This document shows, piece after piece, positions 36,020 to 45,283 of a stretch of DNA of 64,000 bases (the first letter of the stretch is position 1; each line of letters opens with the position of its first letter). Source of the DNA: Planctomycetota bacterium. Its GTDB lineage: Bacteria; Planctomycetota; Planctomycetia; Gemmatales; Gemmataceae. The stretch is taken from NCBI GenBank assembly GCA_021781415.1, contig JAJXWW010000085.1, forward strand, positions 80,661-144,660, read 5' to 3'. The position numbers and the translations under genes were made by a program. The notes beneath the pieces were generated by a model. It was not told the DNA's origin, searched no databases, and worked only from the letters and a program-made list of their open reading frames with translations.

Positions 36020-37471
36020 ATGCACCCCTTGAACGAACACATTCAGACCCTCACACGCCGACATTTTTTTGGCCGCACGACACTCGGTCTCGGCACTGCG
36101 GCATTAGCCACGCTGATCCCGGATCGAGCGGGGGCTGCCACCACGACCGGCGGACTCGCCGATCTGCCGCACTTCGCCCCCAAGGCCAAACGCGCCATCT
36201 ATCTATTCATGAACGGCGGGCCGTCGCAACTCGACATGTTCGACTACAAGCCGGCGCTCGACCAACTCTTCGATAAAGATCTTCCCGAGTCGATCCGCAA
36301 GGGACAGCGTTTGACCACGATGACCAGCGGACAAGCGCGCTTTCCGTTGGCCCCTTCCAAGTACAAGTTCGCCCAGCACGGCCAATCCGGCGCGTGGGTC
36401 AGCGAGTTAATGCCGTGGACGGCGAAGATGGCAGATAAACTCGCCTTCATCAAGAGCGTTAACACCGAGGCCATCAATCACGATCCCGCCGTCACCTACA
36501 TCTGCACCGGCCACCAATTGCCCGGCCGCGCCAGTCTCGGCGCGTGGCTCAGCTACGGGTTGGGCACCGAAAACAGCAATCTCCCCGCCTTCGTCGTTAT
36601 GACAGCAAGCTGGACCGGACGCAAAGAAGCACAAGCGATCTACAACCGTCTCTGGGGATCGGGATTCCTACCGAGTAAACATCAGGGCGTGGCGCTGCGG
36701 TCGAGCGGCGATCCGGTGTTGTTTCTCTCGAATCCCGCCGGCGTCGATGCCGCCACGCGCCGCCGAATGCTCGATGCCTTGGCGAGACTGAATCAGAAAC
36801 AGTACGACGAAGTCGCCGATCCGGAGACGCAGGCGCGCATCGCTCAATACGAGATGGCTTTCCGCATGCAATCGTCCGTACCGGAATTGATGGATCTGTC
36901 GCGCGAACCGAAGAACGTCCTCGATTCCTATGGCCCCGACGTTCACAAGCCCGGCACATTTGCGGCGAGTTGTCTCCTCGCTCGTCGCTTGACCGAGCGG
37001 GGCGTTCGCTTCGTACAGATTTTCCATCGCGGCTGGGATCAACATTTCAACATCTCCGGCGATTTACCCAATCAATGCCGCGACGTGGATCAACCGTGCC
37101 ACGCCTTGATCCGCGATCTCGAACGGCGCGGCCTGCTCGATGAGACGCTGGTTGTGTGGGGCGGAGAGTTTGGTCGGACGACTTATTGTCAGGGCAAGCT
37201 GACGCGCGAGAATTACGGCCGCGATCATCACCCGCGCTGCTTCACGGTATGGATGGCCGGCGGCGGCATCAAGCAAGGCATCAGCTACGGAAAGACGGAC
37301 GATTTCAGCTACAACATCGTCGAGAACCCCGTTCACATTCACGACATGAATGCCACCATCTTGCACTGTTTGGGCATCGATCACCGCCGCTTGACGTTCA
37401 AGTCGCAGGGGCTGGACATGAGGCTCACCGGCGTCGAGGAGCATCGTGCGGTGCGAGCCATCTTGGCGTGA
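36020..37471 (+). CDS. DUF1501 domain-containing protein with Tat signal
   Basis: [85 protein letters not shown]. Confidence 0.92.
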   Translation: MHPLNEHIQTLTRRHFFGRTTLGLGTAALATLIPDRAGAATTTGGLADLPHFAPKAKRAIYLFMNGGPSQLDMFDYKPALDQLFDKDLPESIRKGQRLTTMTSGQARFPLAPSKYKFAQHGQSGAWVSELMPWTAKMADKLAFIKSVNTEAINHDPAVTYICTGHQLPGRASLGAWLSYGLGTENSNLPAFVVMTASWTGRKEAQAIYNRLWGSGFLPSKHQGVALRSSGDPVLFLSNPAGVDAATRRRMLDALARLNQKQYDEVADPETQARIAQYEMAFRMQSSVPELMDLSREPKNVLDSYGPDVHKPGTFAASCLLARRLTERGVRFVQIFHRGWDQHFNISGDLPNQCRDVDQPCHALIRDLERRGLLDETLVVWGGEFGRTTYCQGKLTRENYGRDHHPRCFTVWMAGGGIKQGISYGKTDDFSYNIVENPVHIHDMNATILHCLGIDHRRLTFKSQGLDMRLTGVEEHRAVRAILA

Positions 37472-37689
37472 GAGACGATTCTCGGTCGCGCAATCGTTCG
37501 GCCCGAATGGGAACATCGCGCGGGTCGCCTCGAGCGCGCAGAGGTCGAAGCAACTCGACTTTGGCGGAGACGAGAAAGAAAAATGAGGTTTCGCGTCGAG
37601 AATCTCTTGACACCAACGGGGGTTGTATGAGAATGGAGGGTTAGAGCCGATCCGCGTGCGTTATCTCGTCGCGCCGAGAGGAGCCGATC

Positions 37690-38613
37690 GTGAAACGTCC
37701 GTCGCTTGTCCTATTATTGGCCCTTTTGTCCGTATTCGTATCGCAATCATCGGCGGACGAACCGTCCAGGGAATCGCTCGCTCACTTGCAAAAAGCCTTC
37801 GCCGACTATTGCGGCGCACATCTCGTTTTCAACGCCGAAGATTTGCCGGAAGGAACCTATCACGACATCATGCCGTCCCTGAGTGACGAAGGGCGGCTCA
37901 AGGCGGCCCGCCTCGTCCTCGCGGAGATGCGCAAGCTGCCGCCGCGCTATTTGGACAAAGTGGGTCTTAAGAGCGTCGGCATCTTTGCCGCTTGCGTCTC
38001 GCGTCAGGGCGACGGCTTTCGGGATTTCGACGAACGATGGAAGGGCTATCGCTATTTCGGTATCTACAACGGCAAGAACGCGCTCGTCGCCGCCTATTAC
38101 AACGATGCGCAATTGCCCGGAACCCTACACCACGAAGTCTTCCACCACGTCGATGCCACGCGAAGAGGCGAGACGAAATATACCACCGAGTTCGTCCGCG
38201 ACGATCGCTTTCGGAGGGCGCTATCCGGTGCGGAGCGTTATAGCGCCCTGCGTTTGTCCGAGGCGGACTTGAACGCGCTGCGCAAGGTCGGTAAAGGGCG
38301 CGTTTTGGAAAATGTGGTCGGTCCCTATTGTGAAAAGAATGTCGGCGAGGACAAAGCGGAGACGGCGCGTTACCTGATGGCCGATCTACCGGATGCCCTC
38401 GTACAGATGGCCACGCGCTCCGAGCTATCCGGCAGCCAACGTCTGTTGCACGTCCTGAATAAATACCAGCAAGCCGCTCCGGAGAGACTGGGGCCGGAGT
38501 GGTTTCTCTCCGTCGCTCTCGGACGCGCCGCGCCCGTGGCTGCTGCAACCGTCGCCCCCGTTCCCGTCCCCGCTTCCACTGCCATCCTTGGCACGGGAAG
38601 CAGCCGTCGTTAG
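37690..38613 (+). CDS. Secreted putative zinc metallopeptidase (HExxH)
   Basis: Signal peptide; LPGTLHHEVFHHVDATRRGET (HEVFH). Confidence 0.55.
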   Translation: MKRPSLVLLLALLSVFVSQSSADEPSRESLAHLQKAFADYCGAHLVFNAEDLPEGTYHDIMPSLSDEGRLKAARLVLAEMRKLPPRYLDKVGLKSVGIFAACVSRQGDGFRDFDERWKGYRYFGIYNGKNALVAAYYNDAQLPGTLHHEVFHHVDATRRGETKYTTEFVRDDRFRRALSGAERYSALRLSEADLNALRKVGKGRVLENVVGPYCEKNVGEDKAETARYLMADLPDALVQMATRSELSGSQRLLHVLNKYQQAAPERLGPEWFLSVALGRAAPVAAATVAPVPVPASTAILGTGSSRR

Positions 38614-38790
38614 TTCGCCATCTCGATTGGCGAGTACCCGTTTCCGACGCGAACGGGTACTCGCCCGGCAAAATCATTTCGTTCGTCAACTCGCCTCCTT
38701 GCGAGAAACCCTCCGACCGAGTATCTTCACGAATGTCGATCGCGCGGACTCAATCGCTGAAGTTTCCTCATGGGATGAGAGGTTCTCGCC

Positions 38791-39954
38791 ATGTTGCCAA
38801 TTCGTTCGTGGATGCTTCTCGTGCTTGCGGCGTTTCTCATGGGAATCACGGCCATTCGCGCCGAAGACGACGAACCGTCGCTGCGCGGAAAGAAGCTATC
38901 CGAATGGATCGCCCAGCTGCAAAACGGCAAGACGAGCCTCGACCGCAGGGCGGCTCTGTTAGCCGTGCAATCGATTGGGCCGCGCAAAAGCCGAAAAGTG
39001 ACTCCGGCGCTGATCGCCGCGCTGCGCGAGAATAGCGATGAGACGATCCGCGCCGGGTCTGCTCGCGCCCTTGGCTACATCGCGGCCAAGGCTCGTTTTG
39101 AGGACGATGTGCCCGTAGAGAAGGTGCGCGATGCGCTAGCGACGTCCCTGCGAGCGGACAAGCAACCGTCCGTGCGCAGGGCCGCCGCCAAAGCTCTCGG
39201 CGAGATGAAAGTACGCGCGCAGGGTGCGGTCGAGGTGTTGGGGCTGGCGTTAAAGGATGCCGACGCCGGCACGCGGGCAGAGGCCGCCGCCGCGTTGCAG
39301 CAACTCGGCAAAGATGCCGAAGATGCACTAGCGGAGCTACAAACCGCTCTAAAGGATAGCAAGATGGAGCGGTTGATGCGCGTCCACTGCGCCCACGCTC
39401 TCGGACGCATCGGCTCGGCCCAAGCCGTTCCTAGTTTGCGCGAGGTTCTAGCCGAGGTCAAAACGGACGGCGAACTGCGCCGCGCCTGCGCGGAAGCGTT
39501 GGGCCAGCTGGGCAAGCAGGCCACCGACGCCGCGCCGACGCTGGCCGCCGCCTTGACGGCCAAGGATTCGGATGTCGGCTTACGCCGCGCCGCCGCCGAG
39601 GCACTCGATCGCATGGGAGCCGAAGCGAGTGCCGCACTTCCCGCGCTGCAGGCGTCGCTGAAAGACGAAGATCAATTCGTCCGTTCCCTGTCTCTGCACG
39701 CCGCCAGTCAGATGGGCCGCGAACTCGGCGAGCAACGCAAACCGACGATTCTTGGCATCCTCGCGGCCATGGACGACAACGTCTTGGAAGTGCGCGTCAC
39801 GGCCATCGAAGCACTGGGCAATCTCGGCGCGGACAATCTCGGCGAGCTGAGCAAAAATGTGGTCGAGAAGTTGACGGCAGCCGCGCGCGATCCACAACGG
39901 GTCGTCGCCGAAGCGGCGCGCGTCGCACTCAAGAAACTGCAAGGCTCTCGATAA
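38791..39954 (+). CDS. HEAT-repeat protein, secreted
   Basis: Signal peptide; repeated ALAxxLxxxDxxVRRAAAEALGxMGxxAxxAxPAL units. Confidence 0.85.
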   Translation: MLPIRSWMLLVLAAFLMGITAIRAEDDEPSLRGKKLSEWIAQLQNGKTSLDRRAALLAVQSIGPRKSRKVTPALIAALRENSDETIRAGSARALGYIAAKARFEDDVPVEKVRDALATSLRADKQPSVRRAAAKALGEMKVRAQGAVEVLGLALKDADAGTRAEAAAALQQLGKDAEDALAELQTALKDSKMERLMRVHCAHALGRIGSAQAVPSLREVLAEVKTDGELRRACAEALGQLGKQATDAAPTLAAALTAKDSDVGLRRAAAEALDRMGAEASAALPALQASLKDEDQFVRSLSLHAASQMGRELGEQRKPTILGILAAMDDNVLEVRVTAIEALGNLGADNLGELSKNVVEKLTAAARDPQRVVAEAARVALKKLQGSR

Positions 39955-40001
39955 TCTTCGTTCTCGGATGGTTTGCGAGCGCATCGGAAAGGGATCGCAC
40001 G

Positions 40002-40952
40002 ATGGGAACTATGGATCGACGCACCTGGCTGACGGCTACGGCGGCAACACTCGGCGGAGCGTTGGCTTCGGACGCCGCGGCGACCAAAGACGACAATCCA
40101 GATAGCAAAAAAGCCGAGCCGTTTCGCTTCGGGCTGAACACGGCCACGCTCATGGGGCAAAAGTTGTCTATCGTTGAAGTCGTCGAAATCGCCGCGCGCG
40201 CCGGGTATCGGGCCATCGAGCCGTGGGTCCGCGAACTCGATCGGTACGTCGAATCGGGCGGAAAGCTGAAGGATCTGCAAAAGCGCATCGCCGATCGCGG
40301 GTTGAGCGTCCCAAGCGCCATCGACTTTTTCGAGTGGATCGTGGACGACGAAGCCCAACGGAAAAAGGGACTGGAAAACGCGCGGCGCGGCATGGATGCG
40401 GTGAAGCAGATCGGCGGAACGCGCATCGCCGCCCCTCCCAGCGGAGCGACCAACCGAGCCAACATTCCGTTATCCACCCTTGCCCAGCGGTATCGTGCCC
40501 TACTCGAAATCGGCTCGGAGATCGGCGTCGTGCCACAGATCGAGGTGTGGGGCTTCTCCAAGACGCTGAGTCGGTTGAGCGAAGCGGCCTATATCGCCGT
40601 CGAGAGCGGTCATAAGGACGCCTGCATTTTGGCCGATGTGTATCATCTCTACAAAGGCGGCTCCGGATTTGGCGGCATTCACGTCCTCAACGGCTCGGTC
40701 CTGCACGTCCTGCACATGAACGACTACCCCGCCGATCCGCCGCGCGAGACGATCGCCGACGCCCAGCGGGTTTATCCCGGAGACGGAGTCGCCCCGCTGA
40801 AGACGTTCCTGCGCGAGCTGCGCCAGATCGGTTTTCGAGGCACCCTCTCCTTGGAATTGTTCAACCGCGACTACTGGAAGCGCGACGCGCTGACCGTGGC
40901 GCGGTCTGGCCTCGACAAGATGCGCGCCGTCGTCGCAAGCAGCTTGGAATGA
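40002..40952 (+). CDS. Sugar phosphate isomerase/epimerase (AP-endonuclease-2-like TIM barrel)
   Basis: FGLNTATLMGQKLSIVEVVEIAARAGYRAIEPW; LADVYHLYKGGSGF; HVLHMNDYPADPPR. Confidence 0.82.
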   Translation: MGTMDRRTWLTATAATLGGALASDAAATKDDNPDSKKAEPFRFGLNTATLMGQKLSIVEVVEIAARAGYRAIEPWVRELDRYVESGGKLKDLQKRIADRGLSVPSAIDFFEWIVDDEAQRKKGLENARRGMDAVKQIGGTRIAAPPSGATNRANIPLSTLAQRYRALLEIGSEIGVVPQIEVWGFSKTLSRLSEAAYIAVESGHKDACILADVYHLYKGGSGFGGIHVLNGSVLHVLHMNDYPADPPRETIADAQRVYPGDGVAPLKTFLRELRQIGFRGTLSLELFNRDYWKRDALTVARSGLDKMRAVVASSLE

Positions 40953-40965
40953 ACGCTCGAACCTT

Positions 40966-42201
40966 TCAAGGCTCCAAGGGGTTTTTATCCACAATGCGGA
41001 GTTGAAAAAGCTGCATTTCGTCCATTTGCACCGCCGACTCGATACCAGCAAACGATACGGCGAGCATGCCGCGAACGTGAAAGCGCTCTTCGGCAGCCGC
41101 CACGCGCCCTCGCTTGGGATCGTAGGCGATCGCGCCTCGCGCCGTCTGAATTTGGAAGCGCGATTGCCCAATCTCAAACGGCAGTCCGCCACGTTTGGTC
41201 GGCGGCTTGTACGACAAATCGAGTGCATAATCGTAGCGTTCCATCTCGCGCTGCTTTCCCATCGCCTGAAAGTGTGTCTTGCCGTCCCAGGTGCCCAGCG
41301 GTCCCCAACTGTGATTCATCGCACGATCCCAGCGTTGGCCGCGCCGCACATCGTTCGGCGGCTGAAAGAACGACAGCTGCGCCAACTCTTTCCAACCGTC
41401 TCGATCCATGAACGACCACAACAGGAAACTTGGACCACCCAGTGGATTGCCCACATCGAATACCTTAAATGCCTGCGTTCCGCCCTCGAATTTCGTTACC
41501 TCGCGGTCGGCGTTCAAGGTCATCGTGAACGAAGCGCCCTTCGTCTTTTGCAGCATGTCATTGAGTCGGACTTGGAGGGCGGGATCGGCGTTGCTCAGAC
41601 GGACGCCCACAACTTTTTGTTCGACCACCATGCTGCCGTCGTCGTTCTTTTTCTCGATGCGGAACCGGGACACGAGGACGTACTGCACGTCTTGCCCCAC
41701 GTCCAATTCCAGGATGCGATAGCGCGAAACCCGGCCGATGACGAGATGCTGAAAGAATTCGTCCGCGGGTGCGGGCGGCAACGGTTTCACCACTCCGATT
41801 TTTACAGTGCGGGGGGGCGGAGGATCGTCCAACGGCGGCGCGGTGGATTGCGGCGCATCGAGAAGCGGCAATGTGGTTTGCAACGGCGGATCGGGCAATG
41901 GCTGCGAACGCGACACGATCGGATCGGGAGGCGAGGGCACGGATTCCTTCACCTCGGCGCGGGGCGATTGTGGCTCATGGCGGGGCGCGGGGAGCAAGCG
42001 AATGAGGAGAATGCCCGCGACAAAGACGAGGAAAAGTGTCGCCCCCGCCGCTACCGCTAAACGCGGCCACAGGGCGCGCCAGCCCGTTGTGGCTGCCGAC
42101 GCGGCGGGGAGGCCACATTGGGGACAAATGGAAGACGGGTCGGTCAATTCGCTCTCGCTCGACCAACGATTTCCGCAGGAGCAGACATGAAGCACATGCA
42201 T
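40966..42201 (-). CDS. Zinc-ribbon, single-TM hypothetical protein
   Basis: CSCGNRWSSESELTDPSSICPQCG, then a TM segment and a conserved-looking C-terminal domain. Confidence 0.55.
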   Translation of the reverse strand: MHVLHVCSCGNRWSSESELTDPSSICPQCGLPAASAATTGWRALWPRLAVAAGATLFLVFVAGILLIRLLPAPRHEPQSPRAEVKESVPSPPDPIVSRSQPLPDPPLQTTLPLLDAPQSTAPPLDDPPPPRTVKIGVVKPLPPAPADEFFQHLVIGRVSRYRILELDVGQDVQYVLVSRFRIEKKNDDGSMVVEQKVVGVRLSNADPALQVRLNDMLQKTKGASFTMTLNADREVTKFEGGTQAFKVFDVGNPLGGPSFLLWSFMDRDGWKELAQLSFFQPPNDVRRGQRWDRAMNHSWGPLGTWDGKTHFQAMGKQREMERYDYALDLSYKPPTKRGGLPFEIGQSRFQIQTARGAIAYDPKRGRVAAAEERFHVRGMLAVSFAGIESAVQMDEMQLFQLRIVDKNPLEP

Positions 42202-42238
42202 GGATTGGACTCCCGAGAGAGAGGAGATGCAATCGTCC

Positions 42239-43012
42239 TCACGTCCATTCGTCGTGGTCCCAGCGTCGATGGCGTTCGCTTTCCGCTTGCAGGGCCGAGA
42301 AACTGCTTATGCAAAACATAAGGAAAAAAATCGCCATGAACATGCTGCCAAAATTGAGATAAGGAAGGGGGATAAGGGGCTGTCCGCGCGAAGCCATGAA
42401 CGTATGAACGGCCAAGACGCCGGAGACCACGAGAGAGATGCCCAAGGAACACGACAGGCCGCGCACCGGCATGATGGCCATGCACAGTTCGCGCGTAATT
42501 TGTCCACCGTCGAGAGGCCAAATCGGCAGCAGATTCAACAGGCCCCAGAAGAGATTGATCCAGATCATGTATTTCACCATCTGCAGGACGTAAGGAATCC
42601 ACTCCCGCGAGAGGTGTGGCTCGAACAGTCTGACAAGCCCCAAGAACGCGGCGAGCAAGAGGAATTCCGCCCCGGGTCCGGCAAAGGAAACGAGGATTCG
42701 CTGCCAACGCCTCTGCAAGACATTACTGCCGACGGCCAACCCGCCCATGCCGTACAACACGATGTAACCGTGCGAGCCAAACAACTTGCCCATCAGCACA
42801 TGACCGAATTCGTGGACGAGGATGGACACGAACACGCAGCCGACCCATAGAAATAGGGACGGAAATCCACCCCCTAGAGGATTCATCGCCCCATCCCAGC
42901 CGAGGATGAGATTGATCAGCCAAAACATGGGGTGTACGCGAATGGGCGTGCCCAACATCCGCCAACGCAAATCGTATCGAGTTTCTTCCGGCTCAAAAAG
43001 CACAGCGAGCAT
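42239..43012 (-). CDS. M50-family membrane metalloprotease (site-2 protease-like)
   Basis: VHEFGHVLMGKLFG (HExxH in a TM segment); NLLPIWPLDGGQI. Confidence 0.88.
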   Translation of the reverse strand: MLAVLFEPEETRYDLRWRMLGTPIRVHPMFWLINLILGWDGAMNPLGGGFPSLFLWVGCVFVSILVHEFGHVLMGKLFGSHGYIVLYGMGGLAVGSNVLQRRWQRILVSFAGPGAEFLLLAAFLGLVRLFEPHLSREWIPYVLQMVKYMIWINLFWGLLNLLPIWPLDGGQITRELCMAIMPVRGLSCSLGISLVVSGVLAVHTFMASRGQPLIPLPYLNFGSMFMAIFFLMFCISSFSALQAESERHRRWDHDEWT

Positions 43013-43138
43013 CCTTCAAGAAAGTTGTCGGTACTTGCATGGTCTGATAGTAGGTAGTCCGTGGCCAAGGGTCGAGAAACGTGTTCCGAGAGTGATCCTC
43101 TCCCTTATTCACTGTACAATCACTTTATTCGCATGGCT

Positions 43139-43159
43139 ACGGACCACGGATTACGGACT
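43139..43159. repeat. Three heptamer repeats directly upstream of coaD
   Basis: ACGGACC-ACGGATT-ACGGACT ending 5 nt before the ATG. Confidence 0.55.
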
Positions 43160-43164
43160 TCGCT

Positions 43165-43668
43165 ATGACTACACCGCTCACCCATCGGCTCGCCGTCTAC
43201 ACCGGCACGTTCGATCCCGTTCACCTGGGGCACCTCGACATCATCGGTCGCGGCAGTTCGATCTTCGACCGATTGATTGTCGGCGTCGGCATCAATCCGG
43301 ACAAGCAGCCGTTCTTCGATCAGAGCGAGCGCGTCGAATTGGTCCGAGCCGTCATCGCGCCGTACGCCAACGTCTCGGTGCTGCCGTTCACCAGCTTGGC
43401 CGTCACGTTCGTGCGCGAGGTCGGAGCGCGCGTCATGCTGCGCGGCCTGCGCACTACCAGCGACATGGAAAACGAGTTCACCATGTCGTTGATGAATCTG
43501 AATCTCGATCCGGAAATCGAGACGGTATTCCTGATGGCCAAGGAAGCGTACTCGCACGTCAGCAGTACGCTGCTACGTCAGATCGCCACATTCGGCGGGA
43601 ACCTAGAGAAGTTCCTCCCGCCCACGGTTCAAAGGGCCTTGGAAGACCGCGTGCGTCAGCGTGGGTAA
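43165..43668 (+). CDS. coaD: Pantetheine-phosphate adenylyltransferase
   Basis: LAVYTGTFDPVHLGHLDIIGRGSSIFDRLIVGVGIN; GLRTTSDMENEFTMSLMNLNL; SSTLLRQIATFGG. Confidence 0.95.
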   Translation: MTTPLTHRLAVYTGTFDPVHLGHLDIIGRGSSIFDRLIVGVGINPDKQPFFDQSERVELVRAVIAPYANVSVLPFTSLAVTFVREVGARVMLRGLRTTSDMENEFTMSLMNLNLDPEIETVFLMAKEAYSHVSSTLLRQIATFGGNLEKFLPPTVQRALEDRVRQRG

Positions 43669-43863
43669 GGCGTGGTTCCAGAGCGATGAAGGTGGCGATA
43701 TATTACGCGGAGACTTCTGGAGCCGCGCAGGATAGGGAGACTGCGCCGCGAAAGTCACGAATCCACGCCAAGCCACGACGCTTCCGATGATTTCTGCCCG
43801 AAATAAGGTATGCTTTGTGGATTGTTTTCTTTTTTCCTTTTCCCCGGCTCGAACGGGGAAGGC

Positions 43864-44325
43864 CTACTCTTCGTCATCCAGATCTTCTTGGACCTGCCGC
43901 AGCGCTTCGGCGAGTTTCGCCGCGTCGACGCCGCTAATCGCGTATCGAACGATTGGGTTTTTCTTTCGCCCCACGACGATGAAAAAGCGATCTTGGTACT
44001 CGTCATCCTTAAGGACAGTTACAGGTGTTTTATTGTCCTTGCCAATTACCAGCAGCCCTTCGCAGCCCTTCGACCCATTGGGCGAAGCGAGCTTTACCGC
44101 TGGGGTACACTCAAGAAAGTGCTGCAAGTCGGCGACGATGGAAGGCGAAGGAATCTCGAAATAGAGAGAGATTGCCGCGCCTTCGATCTGAGCGAACCAG
44201 CGCTTCCTTCCCGAAATCGCCTCGTCGATGGCGACATCCCACTGCCCGGCCGAACCGTTTGCCAACAAGCCGACAGTTTCGACTTCGGTTCCCTGCATGT
44301 GCGTTGCATTCTTGGAGGTACTCAT
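43864..44325 (-). CDS. Candidate immunity protein for the adjacent toxin-type gene
   Basis: Starts 14 nt after the toxin-like gene on the same strand; small and acidic; no family recognised. Confidence 0.4.
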   Translation of the reverse strand: MSTSKNATHMQGTEVETVGLLANGSAGQWDVAIDEAISGRKRWFAQIEGAAISLYFEIPSPSIVADLQHFLECTPAVKLASPNGSKGCEGLLVIGKDNKTPVTVLKDDEYQDRFFIVVGRKKNPIVRYAISGVDAAKLAEALRQVQEDLDDEE

Positions 44326-44339
44326 CGCAGTCTCCCAAT

Positions 44340-44693
44340 TCAGGCCAACAGATTGCCTTGCAGATCCACGCGGAAATAGCTCCGTCCCCCGTCTTCTTGA
44401 ACATCCCAATGGTCGGGGTCGCTTGCGTGTGCCCTATCTTTTATCCATATCCGATCCTTCGAATCGACGTAACCCTTCTTTCCTTTTTTTGGACCGTGAC
44501 TGACGGTGCCCTTTCGGATAATCGGCTGTCCGTTGGCATTTCGATCCAGCTGCGGCTCAAAAGGCACGCTCCCACCGATCGGAAGTCCAGCTTTCTCTAT
44601 TTGTCGAGCGATTTTCCTCGGCAGTTTTATCGCCATACGCTGACCTTCCCGCATCGTGGACTGTATTTTGCGAGCTTGTCTCACGGAGTTCAA
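44340..44693 (-). CDS. Standalone polymorphic-toxin-type C-terminal domain (type 37-like)
   Basis: HGPKKGKKGYVDSKDRIWIKDRAHASDPDHWDVQEDGGRSYFRVDLQG, the GKxGYxDxxGxxW...HWDVQ pattern. Confidence 0.6.
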   Translation of the reverse strand: MNSVRQARKIQSTMREGQRMAIKLPRKIARQIEKAGLPIGGSVPFEPQLDRNANGQPIIRKGTVSHGPKKGKKGYVDSKDRIWIKDRAHASDPDHWDVQEDGGRSYFRVDLQGNLLA

Positions 44694-44838
44694 TCGTGCA
44701 GCTATTTGAACTCAATCTGACTGGGACGAGGCTTCTGTTCCCCCCTCTATCCGTTGGTGCTGACATCGCTTTGCCAGTAAGAAGGGCGATTGATGACGTA
44801 GCAAACGGGCACATGGGCGACGGCGAACAGCGATCGGC

Positions 44839-45183
44839 TTACGTTGACGGTTCCCCGGCGGCGAGGAGGAGTTCCACCGCTTCGCGCCCCGTCATGCCGG
44901 TGCGGATGCCCAACTCGCGGGCGCGCGGCGTCAGATCGACGATTCTGGCCTCGAATAAATCTTCGGGTTCAACGAGCGGCTTCTCCGGCGTGCCGCGCGC
45001 GATGGCCACGGCTTGGCCGAACTCACCGGCCGTCTTCACGTCGTAGATGCCGCAACCGACCAGACCAGCTTCGGTCAGAATGACGCAGTATTGCCCCTTG
45101 TGCCAGCGGTTGCTGATGCCGATAGCGCAGCCGTTGGCGAATTGAAGGGGACGCGAAATGGTGCGAGGCAGCGGATCGCTCAT
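44839..45183 (-). CDS. DUF1805 (YunC-like) protein
   Basis: GISNRWHKGQYCVILTEAGLVGCGIYDVKTAGEFGQAVAIARGTPEKPL...DLFEARIVDLTPRARELGIRTGMTGREAVELL. Confidence 0.75.
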   Translation of the reverse strand: MSDPLPRTISRPLQFANGCAIGISNRWHKGQYCVILTEAGLVGCGIYDVKTAGEFGQAVAIARGTPEKPLVEPEDLFEARIVDLTPRARELGIRTGMTGREAVELLLAAGEPST

Positions 45184-45283
45184 GGCGTGATCTCTTGCGA
45201 AAAAACAAAGTCTTATCGAACCTACGACGCGGTATATCCTATGCGGTTGCGATGCGGGTGGAATGTCCCGTGGCGTCGAGGAA

